Of a DNA stretch of 17,489 nucleotides, positions 5,740 through 12,324 are shown one piece after another; position 1 is the stretch's first letter; the number at the start of each line of letters is the position of its first letter. The DNA is from Bacteroidota bacterium (lineage in GTDB: Bacteria > Bacteroidota > Bacteroidia > Bacteroidales > Bacteroidaceae). The notes beneath the pieces were generated by a model. That model was given only the letters and a program-made list of their open reading frames with translations, was not told the origin of the DNA and did not search any database. The stretch lies in NCBI GenBank assembly GCA_023458215.1, contig JAEXAJ010000083.1, positions 1 through 17,489 of the forward strand, in the 5' to 3' direction. A program made the position numbers and the translations under genes.

Positions 5740-6768
5740 ATGAAAACAAGAGATTTTATAAAGAGAACATTTGGAGGATGCTTGGTATGCTTCCTGATTG
5801 TATTAAGCGGTTGTTCAGGGGTAGGAATAGTGCAGCCAAAGAAATACACGCCGTTGACCGTTTATTGTTCATCTACTTGGTATTTTAATATTTTTTGGTT
5901 GCCTGATTTTCAAAACTATCCGAATGATTTGACAAAATTGGGGTTGCGTGACTCTGTAAAAGAGATAAAAGCTACATCTCCCGTTTTTATGTGTCAGAAA
6001 TTCAATAAAAGCGGTAATTTGATTTATAGTGGTGAATGGTTTGATTCTAGTCGTCGGTTTGGAGATGCGTATGCCTTGGAGTATGATGAAAAAGGAAATC
6101 TGTCAGCTTTTTATAATACCCGAACAAAAGGTGGATCGGGTGCATCTGCTATTTACACTTATGACGAGCAAAATCGTTTGATAGAGCGTAATTCTCAGTA
6201 CTATAACCGTACTTTTCGCTATAGTGGTGAAGGGGATGATTATACGGCTACTACAGATTTGAAGAGTGGTCACTCTGATTCTGATGATTTTGCACTTGAT
6301 ATTCATGGGAAAAATTTAACGATAAAATGGAAGAGGAAACCGGAGGGATACTGGCTTTTGGATGGTTACACATGCCTTTCTGCGGAGGTTTCGTCAACGG
6401 AAATGTGCAAGAAGATGGTTGCTACATTTTATCCGGATAAGAAGTACAGCAATAAGTTGGATTCTATAGTCAGTACTTATTCATTCACCTATAATGATAA
6501 GGATGATGTAGAGAGAAGACTTATTCATGTTGTAGAATATCCTTCGGAAAAAGTATGGGATTGTCAAGTAGATTATACATATGAATATGATAAACACGGT
6601 AATTGGACTCAGAGGCGGTTTTATAGTACAGATTTGCGGCGTTTATTTGGTGATTTTGCTACTATTCAGACTGATGAAAACGGAAATAAATTTATTCAGG
6701 AAAAACGTTCCATAACTTATTATGAAGTGGGAAAAAACGAAGAAGCTATGGGTAATAACACAAAATGA
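5740..6768 (+). CDS. YD-repeat lipoprotein
   Basis: This 342-residue protein has a lipoprotein signal with lipobox LSGC and lipidated cysteine C25. The residues after it (SGVGIVQPKK) lack the acidic surface-export signal, so it probably faces the periplasm. YD-type repeats are sparse: LEYDEKGNLSAF (113-124), YTYDEQNRLIER (139-150) and YEYDKHGNWTQRR (281-293). The last carries the same GNW ending as the upstream YD protein, so the two are probably distant paralogues. Both also begin the mature part with a short segment leading into the first repeat (LKGDVRFF upstream, LRDSVKEI here). The region between repeats (about 160-280) is not recognisable. It follows the broken SH3b gene by 61 nt on the same strand and probably shares its transcript. 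Function is unknown; YD solenoids usually bind or enclose other molecules. Confidence 0.8.
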   Translation: MKTRDFIKRTFGGCLVCFLIVLSGCSGVGIVQPKKYTPLTVYCSSTWYFNIFWLPDFQNYPNDLTKLGLRDSVKEIKATSPVFMCQKFNKSGNLIYSGEWFDSSRRFGDAYALEYDEKGNLSAFYNTRTKGGSGASAIYTYDEQNRLIERNSQYYNRTFRYSGEGDDYTATTDLKSGHSDSDDFALDIHGKNLTIKWKRKPEGYWLLDGYTCLSAEVSSTEMCKKMVATFYPDKKYSNKLDSIVSTYSFTYNDKDDVERRLIHVVEYPSEKVWDCQVDYTYEYDKHGNWTQRRFYSTDLRRLFGDFATIQTDENGNKFIQEKRSITYYEVGKNEEAMGNNTK

Positions 6769-6810
6769 ATGTTACATAACTCATTTTGAGATAACTTCTA
6801 GCCTTTATAT

Positions 6811-7023
6811 GGTTTATCCGACAAGTGCGTAATTCTTGTTTTATTTAAATTGCTATTAGGAATGAGTAATATCCTCGGTCCCCTTTAGGGGGCAGGGGAT
6901 AGTTTCAAGCCTGCTACGTTTACATGGAAGACTCTGATACTCAGAGTAACCCTTTTCACCTTTAGGAGACCGAGGAGTAAAACCCAATGTAATGAATAAA
7001 GTTACGAGTTTGTCGGATGAACC
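6811..7023 (+). mobile_element. 213-bp MITE-like element with imperfect terminal inverted repeats
   Basis: The left end starts GGTTTATCCGACAA (6811-6824) and the right end finishes TTGTCGGATGAACC (7010-7023). Over 24 positions the ends match at 19. Flanks CTTTATAT (6803-6810) and TTTTATAT (7024-7031) agree at 7 of 8 bases and may be a target duplication. No ORF of note lies inside. Four of the five end mismatches would be G-U pairs in a plus-strand RNA, and the interior has several hairpins, so the element may work as RNA. It sits between the YD lipoprotein and a row of gene remnants. Confidence 0.55.
6872..6976 (+). ncRNA. Candidate structured RNA core within the inverted-repeat element
   Basis: TCCTCGGTC (6872-6880) pairs perfectly with GACCGAGGA (6968-6976). 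Inside lie CCCC-TTTA-GGGG (6880-6891), GCAGG (6892-6896) with CCTGC (6910-6914), and ACTCTGA-TAC-TCAGAGT (6931-6947). Together with the outer ends this gives a closed multi-branch fold. The CCCC hairpin and the closing stem share one base, so they partly compete. I do not recognise a known RNA family and no promoter is evident inside. Confidence 0.3.
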
Positions 7024-7061
7024 TTTTATATAACCTGTCCATTAGTCCTTTTTTGTTGTTT

Positions 7062-7274
7062 TTAGTCGTTCTCTTCGGACATTTTCTTTATCCTTAATAT
7101 TTCTTGTTGCACTTCCTAGCTGAATAGGCTGATGTCTTCCCGGGTGAGAATGCCTTCGCAAAACAGATAGGCTACTGTTATGAAATAGCGTGAACCACTC
7201 ATCCTGTCATATCGTAGGGCGATGTGTTTGTCGAAGTTGGCTGTTTTCGCATACAATTTCAGGTAAGTATCGTG
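7062..7274 (-). pseudogene. Gene remnant with in-frame amber stop, unknown family
   Basis: On the minus strand a protein-like segment reads HDTYLKLYAKTANFDKHIAL, then RYDRMSGSRYFITVAYLFCE and GILTREDISLFS. It then hits TAG (7116-7118) and continues in the same frame with EVQQEILRIKKMSEEND to TAA at 7062-7064. The 17 residues past the TAG are amphipathic and finish naturally, so the stop is best read as a nonsense mutation near the end of an older gene. No start codon is evident on the 5' side, where the frame runs into the divergent helicase remnant, so that end is probably deleted too. A longer open frame extends to 7571 but its upstream part is antisense to the SWIM domain. No function can be given. 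Confidence 0.55.
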
Positions 7275-7289
7275 TGGGGTAAAACTCCT

Positions 7290-7628
7290 ATGGCGAAGAA
7301 GAGCAAAACGAATAAAAAGGAAAAAGAGGCGGCAAACAAGGTTTCTTATCATTATAAGCCCGGCAATCTTACTTTGGAAGAATGGCAGATTGCCTAGCGC
7401 AGGCAGGCTGCCATAAAAGAGCAGTTCGGCATCTCTGTGATGAACAGAAAGCAGGCTCTTGGGTACTATAAAGTAGTGAATCCGATATCGCATAGCGAAT
7501 ACAGAGTGGTATATCGGGGTGAAGAAAGTCTTTGGAATTATTGTTCGTGTATGGACTTCAAGACCAATCAACTAGGCACCTGCAAGCATAAGGATTATCA
7601 GAAAATAAAGAAATCGAATGAAAAATAG
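7290..7628 (+). pseudogene. Truncated SWIM-domain / SNF2-type helicase N-terminus with amber stop
   Basis: From ATG 7290 the frame reads MAKKSKTNKKEKEAANK, VSYHYKPGNLTLEEWQIA, then TAG at codon 36 (7395-7397), then RRQAAIKEQFGISVMNRKQ to TAA-free stop TAG at 7628. Codons 80-100 contain WNYCSCMDFKTNQLGTCKH, a SWIM zinc-finger motif (CxC, ten residues, CxH: C85, C87, C98, H100). In Bacteroides this N-terminus usually precedes a long SNF2/DEAD-box ATPase. Here the helicase part is absent: right after TCKH the sequence switches to a short lysine-rich tail (KDYQKIKKSNEK) and stops. So it carries both a nonsense mutation and a large 3' deletion. The part after the amber codon could start again at GTG 7437, giving a 63-residue SWIM stub, but I doubt it functions. 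Confidence 0.7.
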
Positions 7629-7649
7629 ATAGGGTTTGTCAGTTTGTAC

Positions 7650-7657
7650 TATCTTTG
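7650..7657 (+). promoter_or_regulatory. -7 promoter element for the AlbA_2 gene
   Basis: TATCTTTG matches TAnnTTTG and ends 24 nt before the ATG at 7682. A TTTG occurs upstream but not at the usual 19-21 nt spacing. Confidence 0.5.
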
Positions 7658-7681
7658 TCACACAAAATGAATTTGGAGTGA

Positions 7682-8284
7682 ATGGATAGCGAGAAGCAGA
7701 CAACTGAATATAAAAGCCTTCTGAAAATCAGAACAGGAGATAAAGGATTCAAAGACTTGTCCGTGACATGTGTCGCTTTGGCAAATGCGCAGGGCGGGAA
7801 AATCTTTATTGGCTACGATGATAGGAAGAAAGCCCCTCTGCCGGAGCAACGTATCACCCTTGAGGAGGTGAACGAAGCTGTGACGAAGTTGCGCAGTCTT
7901 TGTTTTAATGTCGGCCTTGTGGCTTCAGAGATTTGTGCGGATGATAGTGGTAGTCAATACTTCATCGTTTCTGTTGCCCCTTCTATGCATTCTGTGGCTA
8001 CTACGTCGGATGGACGTATTTATATCCGGGTAGCTGATAAATGTGAGCCGGTACGCAGTGAAGATTTGCAGCGTTTGGGTGAAGAGAAAGGAACCTGCCA
8101 ATGGGAATTGGTACGTACCAAGTTCTTGCTCGATGAGGCTGCCTTGAATGCTTTGCGGCAGTTTTGTGAATCCTCAATTGATAAGCAATGCGAAAGTAAA
8201 TCTGAAGACAACACTGAAGACAGTAGAACCTTATGTACTGAAAACATTGATAATGGAAGATCTGAAATTACATCCTCAAAGTAA
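7682..8284 (+). CDS. AlbA_2 (Schlafen-like) DNA-binding domain protein, shortened
   Basis: Residues 1 to about 135 form an AlbA_2 domain: TEYKSL near residue 8, VALANAQGGKIFIGYDD (31-47) and GRIYIRVADKCEPVRSEDL (111-129). In Bacteroides such proteins normally continue through a large RecG-like/ATP-binding region to a C-terminal winged helix, several hundred residues in all. Here the protein continues normally to about residue 161 (TKFLLDEAALNALRQFC), then becomes a polar, low-quality sequence (ESSIDKQCESKSEDNTEDSR) and stops at 200. A winged-helix-like end follows in another frame (8253-8417). I infer an internal deletion plus frameshift. The AlbA_2 part may still be made, since a promoter box and start codon are intact. 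Related proteins act as transcription regulators or accessory proteins in defence loci; no partner is seen here. Confidence 0.7.
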   Translation: MDSEKQTTEYKSLLKIRTGDKGFKDLSVTCVALANAQGGKIFIGYDDRKKAPLPEQRITLEEVNEAVTKLRSLCFNVGLVASEICADDSGSQYFIVSVAPSMHSVATTSDGRIYIRVADKCEPVRSEDLQRLGEEKGTCQWELVRTKFLLDEAALNALRQFCESSIDKQCESKSEDNTEDSRTLCTENIDNGRSEITSSK

Positions 8285-8417
8285 AATATCTGAGATTGCA
8301 GAAAGGCTACCGGAAGTTGATTTGCAGGAACTGAGGAAGATGGTTTATTCGATGGTAGATGTGGAATTGATAATAGAAGGCTCCAATAAGAATAGATGCT
8401 ATATGCTGAAAAGGTAA
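8253..8417 (+). pseudogene. Out-of-frame C-terminal winged-helix remnant of the AlbA_2 gene
   Basis: In the +1 frame relative to the AlbA_2 gene, the sequence reads MEDLKLHPQSKISEIAERLP then EVDLQELRKMVYSMVDVELI and IEGSNKNRCYMLKR, ending at 8417. The pattern (ISEIAERL, a turn, a second helix, then IIEGSNKNRCYML) looks like a winged helix-turn-helix tail. Both frames stay open from 8148 to 8284, so the exact switch point cannot be fixed. It could also start separately at ATG 8253 as a 54-residue protein. Confidence 0.5.
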
Positions 8418-8546
8418 GTGGCAAAAAAAAAATAAATGAGAAATAAAACAGAAAACAATTTTATCTAATTGATTGATATTCAACGATAACTTTATTTTTC
8501 ATTCTATTTCTAAAAAATAAAAGAGAAAAAAGAATCGGTATTAAGC

Positions 8547-9581
8547 ATGGAACAAGAAGATTTCGACATACGCAACCAGCAACTCACCAGCAAGGAGCGC
8601 GACTTTGAAAACGCCCTTCGTCCTCTGAGCTTCGAAGATTTCAGCGGGCAGGATAAGGTGGTGGATAACTTGCGTATCTTTGTGAAAGCTGCCCGCCTGA
8701 GGGGTGAGGCGCTGGATCATGTGTTGCTTCACGGTCCTCCCGGATTGGGAAAGACGACACTCTCAAATATTATTGCAAATGAATTGAGTGTAGGTTTTAA
8801 GATTACTTCGGGACCTGTGCTCGATAAACCGGGAGACTTGGCGGGTGTGCTCACTAGCCTGGAACCCAATGATGTGTTGTTTATTGATGAGATTCATCGG
8901 TTGAGTCCGGTGGTGGAGGAATATTTATACTCCGCTATGGAGGATTACCGCATCGACATCATGATAGACAAAGGACCTTCTGCGCGAAGTATACAAATAG
9001 ATTTAAGTCCTTTCACATTGGTGGGTGCTACTACCCGTAGCGGTTTGCTGACGGCTCCGTTGCGTGCGCGTTTCGGCATCAATATGCATTTGGAGTATTA
9101 CGATGACGATGTGTTGAGTGGTATTATCCGTCGTTCGGCAAGCATACTCGATGTGCCCTGTTCTACGAGGGCCGCGGCAGAGATTGCTTCGCGCAGCCGT
9201 GGTACGCCACGTATTGCCAATGCATTGCTTCGTCGTGTGCGTGATTTTGCTCAAGTAAAGGGTACCGGAAGCATCGACACGGAAATAGCCAACTATGCGC
9301 TCGAAGCACTGAACATCGACAAATATGGCTTGGACGAGATAGACAATAAGATACTCTGTACTATCATTGATAAGTTTAAAGGCGGTCCGGTAGGACTGAC
9401 TACCATTGCTACTGCTTTGGGCGAAGATGCCGGTACTATCGAAGAAGTCTACGAACCATTCTTGATAAAAGAAGGTTTCCTGAAGCGCACCCCTCGTGGA
9501 CGTGAAGTAACCGAATTGGCTTATAAACATTTGGGACGGAGCCTGTATAATAGTCAGCGAACGTTGTTTGCTGATGAATAG
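8547..9581 (+). CDS. ruvB: Holliday junction branch migration ATPase RuvB
   Basis: This 344-residue protein has the full RuvB layout and usual length. RuvB is the hexameric motor that, with RuvA, drives branch migration of Holliday junctions before RuvC cleavage. Visible motifs are [11 protein letters not shown] (25-35), Walker [10 protein letters not shown] (63-71), Walker [10 protein letters not shown] (111-119), sensor 1 GATTRSG (160-166), the arginine-finger region PLRARFG (171-177), sensor 2 region [17 protein letters not shown], and a C-terminal winged helix with [12 protein letters not shown] and RTPRGRE. It ends in a genuine TAG. It appears to head a co-directional run of five genes and lies just after the decayed region. 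No good -7 box is seen in the AT-rich 129 nt before it. ruvA and ruvC are not in the window. Confidence 0.98.
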   Translation: MEQEDFDIRNQQLTSKERDFENALRPLSFEDFSGQDKVVDNLRIFVKAARLRGEALDHVLLHGPPGLGKTTLSNIIANELSVGFKITSGPVLDKPGDLAGVLTSLEPNDVLFIDEIHRLSPVVEEYLYSAMEDYRIDIMIDKGPSARSIQIDLSPFTLVGATTRSGLLTAPLRARFGINMHLEYYDDDVLSGIIRRSASILDVPCSTRAAAEIASRSRGTPRIANALLRRVRDFAQVKGTGSIDTEIANYALEALNIDKYGLDEIDNKILCTIIDKFKGGPVGLTTIATALGEDAGTIEEVYEPFLIKEGFLKRTPRGREVTELAYKHLGRSLYNSQRTLFADE

Positions 9582-9632
9582 TAGACTGATATGAGATGTG
9601 CGTTTTACTTCCGACTAATAATAACTACTATC

Positions 9633-10853
9633 ATGAAGCATTTAAATCTATTGGGAACACTTAGTTTGTTATTCCTGCTAATTGTTCAGTCATCTTGCAG
9701 TAAAGATGACAGTTTAACTTTCAAGTTCGATGAAAATGGAGAGTGTTATTACCCTTCCGTTAGTCCTATTTCTACCGGAAACTTTGAGAAATCTGTAGTG
9801 GGTTCCGGTTGGAAGCATGTAAGTACGTATGAAATAGGTACAGATGGAGAATGCATGAAGGGTGAGTATTATGCTGATTTAATCGGAGTGGGGCCACATC
9901 ACTATTTCTTTGAAAGCAGCAATTCCTTTAAGATGTATTATTATGCTGACGCTTATCCGGCCAATGGATTTATGACTACGTCTTATAGTTATGTGGAGAG
10001 TGTAAATGGGGTGGCTGCCAATTCAAGTACTATATTGCAGATTTTATCTGTAGATGGAGATGTAATGAAGGCAATAGAGTATATGGCTGTACGTGCAGAC
10101 GGGAAGAAGGTTTTTGGATACTCTACTTATAAGAGAATGTCTGCACAGGAGCTCAAGAAATGTCAGGAAAGTTATCCTACCGACTTGACTTCCCCGCGGG
10201 ATATTATCCTTTCCGTTACCGAAGATAAAGTATATATCAGTGGTAAGAGCTACTCTTTTGAGATATTGGATGGAAATGGGAATTACCGTGTCGAGGCAGA
10301 AAAGAATGATATTTGCTCTGTATCGATGGAAGGCAACAAAGTAACGGTGGATTTGCATAAGAACGGTGCTTTGGTACATATATCAGACCGCCTCAAACAT
10401 AAGTATGTCTGGATATTCTCTACAGACAAATCTTTGGAACCAACCGGCGATGGCATTTATAATTTGGGATATGATGTCTTTGTCTTCAATAAGTATAAGG
10501 AGATGTTTACACGAGAAGGGGCTCTTTTGTCTTATGAGTATCTCTCAATGCCTCTTCTTCTACGTGAAGGAGTTTCTGATGGAAACTTGGCTGAAAGAAA
10601 TCCTGTGGGTGCGGTGGTGGTTGATGGTAATCGCAGTGCAAGGCATATCCCCTGGGATAGTCAGGGATTTGTACGTGACATTTTGCCACAGTCTGTTGTT
10701 GACGGACTGATAGTGGCTAATACTACCGATATGTATGAATATGATTTCAGACTGGAGTTAGTGAACTCTTATGGAGTAGTATTCCAAGTCTTGCCCTTCA
10801 GAGTATATTATAAAAGTGATTTCAAAGAAGGAGATAGCTGGGCGATTAAATAA
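9633..10853 (+). CDS. Putative surface-exposed lipoprotein, unknown function
   Basis: I chose the ATG at 9633 rather than the in-frame ATG at 9591 because it begins MKHLNLLGTLSLLFLLIVQS, a normal lipoprotein signal, with C22 in QSSC. The residues after the cysteine (SKDDS) fit the acidic lipoprotein export signal described for Bacteroidetes surface lipoproteins (lysine followed by two acidic residues), so the 406-residue protein is probably on the outer face of the outer membrane. The mature part has many short beta-strand-like stretches (SYSFEILDGNGNYRVEAE, NKVTVDLHKNGALVHIS) and looks like one or more Ig-like or beta-sandwich domains. I do not recognise a named family. It lies between ruvB and the flippase gene, 51 nt after ruvB and 17 nt before the flippase. 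Confidence 0.75.
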   Translation: MKHLNLLGTLSLLFLLIVQSSCSKDDSLTFKFDENGECYYPSVSPISTGNFEKSVVGSGWKHVSTYEIGTDGECMKGEYYADLIGVGPHHYFFESSNSFKMYYYADAYPANGFMTTSYSYVESVNGVAANSSTILQILSVDGDVMKAIEYMAVRADGKKVFGYSTYKRMSAQELKKCQESYPTDLTSPRDIILSVTEDKVYISGKSYSFEILDGNGNYRVEAEKNDICSVSMEGNKVTVDLHKNGALVHISDRLKHKYVWIFSTDKSLEPTGDGIYNLGYDVFVFNKYKEMFTREGALLSYEYLSMPLLLREGVSDGNLAERNPVGAVVVDGNRSARHIPWDSQGFVRDILPQSVVDGLIVANTTDMYEYDFRLELVNSYGVVFQVLPFRVYYKSDFKEGDSWAIK

Positions 10854-10870
10854 ATGATAAATTAAAAGAA

Positions 10871-12316
10871 GTGGCTGGATTAAAAACTTTGGCAAAAGAA
10901 ACTGCCATTTATGGGGTTAGCAGTATTGTAGGGAGATTCCTCAATTATCTGCTGGTGCCTGTATACACCATGGCTCTATCTGCACAATCAGGTGGGTATG
11001 GCGTAGTGACGAATATTTATGCATGGGTGGCACTGGTTATGGTACTGCTGACTTGCGGTATGGAAACCGGGTTCTTTCGCTTTGCCAATAAAGGGGATGA
11101 AGATCCGATGCGGGTATATTCTACTACATTGCTCAGTATTAGTATCGGCGCTCTTAGTTTCCTTGCGTTGGGTTTGATATTTCTTGAACCTATTGCAGGC
11201 TGGCTGGAATACGGAGAACATCCTTGGTATGTAGGAATGATGATGATGGTGGTAGCGATGGATGCGATTCAAAGTATTCCTTTTGCCTATCTGCGTTATA
11301 AAAAGCGCCCTATTAAATTCGCCGCATTGAAATTGCTGTTCATCTTCCTGAATATATCATTGAATCTGATTTACTATGTATGGTTAAAGGGGAATGATGT
11401 GGGTTATGCATTCTTATTTAACCTGGTATGTACTTCCGTAATCATGCTCTGTATGATACCCGAGTTCCGTGGTTTTGCCTATGTACTCGATAAGAAACTG
11501 CTGAGGCGGATGCTCGGTTATAGCCTTCCCTTGTTGGTGCTTGGTGTAGCGGGTATTCTGAACCAGGTAGCTGATAAGATAATTTTCCCGTTTGTCTATC
11601 CCGATGAGGCGGAAGCTACCGTGCAGCTTGGCATCTATGGGGCGGCAAGCAAGATTGCCATGGTAATGGCGATGTTTACACAAGCATTCCGCTTTGCTTA
11701 CGAGCCTTTTGTGTTTGGTAAAAGCCGGGAAAAAGATAATAAAGAGATGTACGCACAGGCAATGAAGTTCTTCATTATCTTTACCTTGTTGGCCTATCTT
11801 GCCGTGATGTTTTATATGGATATTTTGCGCTATATCATCGGGCGTGATTATTGGCCCGGGCTGAGGGTTGTCCCGATTGTGATGGCTGCGGAGATTTTCA
11901 TGGGCATTTACTTCAACCTCTCTTTCTGGTACAAACTGATAGACGAAACACGTTGGGGAGCTTATTTCTCATTGATAGGCTGCACGATACTTGTGCTGAT
12001 GAATGTATTCCTGATTCCCAGATACAGCTATATGGCCTGTGCCTGGGCTGGTTTTTGTGGTTATGGGGTAGCTATGCTTTTGTCCTACTTTGTCGGTCAG
12101 AAGAAATACCCGATCAAGTATGATTTGAAGGCGATAGGCAGCTATGTACTGTTGGCAGCGGTGCTTTGCGTGGCTGCTGAGTATATACCGATTGAAAATA
12201 TTTATTTGCGTATGGCATTCCGTACTATATTATTGTTGCTGTTTATTGCTTATATAGTGAAGCACGATATGCCGCTTAGACAAATACCGATCATTAATCG
12301 TTTTATCAAAAAATAG
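10871..12316 (+). CDS. Polysaccharide/oligosaccharide flippase (Wzx-like, MOP superfamily)
   Basis: This 481-residue protein starts with GTG (MAGLKTLAKETAIYGVSSIVG). That opening and the 12-14 hydrophobic helices along its whole length identify a polysaccharide biosynthesis/flippase protein of the MOP (MATE/MVF) superfamily, which moves lipid-linked glycans across the inner membrane. Typical features are GRFLNYLLVPVYT near residue 21, Arg/Lys-rich turns such as YLRYKKRPIKFAALK, and MFTQAFRFAYEPFVFGKSREK in the middle. No glycosyltransferases are nearby, so the substrate cannot be told. From general knowledge this flippase type is often found next to ruvB in Bacteroidetes, which points to a conserved envelope role rather than a variable capsule locus. 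The start overlaps nothing and follows the lipoprotein gene by 17 nt. Confidence 0.9.
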   Translation: MAGLKTLAKETAIYGVSSIVGRFLNYLLVPVYTMALSAQSGGYGVVTNIYAWVALVMVLLTCGMETGFFRFANKGDEDPMRVYSTTLLSISIGALSFLALGLIFLEPIAGWLEYGEHPWYVGMMMMVVAMDAIQSIPFAYLRYKKRPIKFAALKLLFIFLNISLNLIYYVWLKGNDVGYAFLFNLVCTSVIMLCMIPEFRGFAYVLDKKLLRRMLGYSLPLLVLGVAGILNQVADKIIFPFVYPDEAEATVQLGIYGAASKIAMVMAMFTQAFRFAYEPFVFGKSREKDNKEMYAQAMKFFIIFTLLAYLAVMFYMDILRYIIGRDYWPGLRVVPIVMAAEIFMGIYFNLSFWYKLIDETRWGAYFSLIGCTILVLMNVFLIPRYSYMACAWAGFCGYGVAMLLSYFVGQKKYPIKYDLKAIGSYVLLAAVLCVAAEYIPIENIYLRMAFRTILLLLFIAYIVKHDMPLRQIPIINRFIKK

Positions 12317-12324
12317 ATTACACC

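Noticed and set aside
6811..7023. Invertible promoter of the Bacteroides capsule type
   Set aside because: The ends are imperfect, no TAnnTTTG promoter was found inside in either direction, and no invertase gene is nearby.
7116..7571. Full 151-residue minus-strand protein
   Set aside because: Only its C-terminal third is protein-like; the rest is antisense to the SWIM zinc-finger coding sequence.
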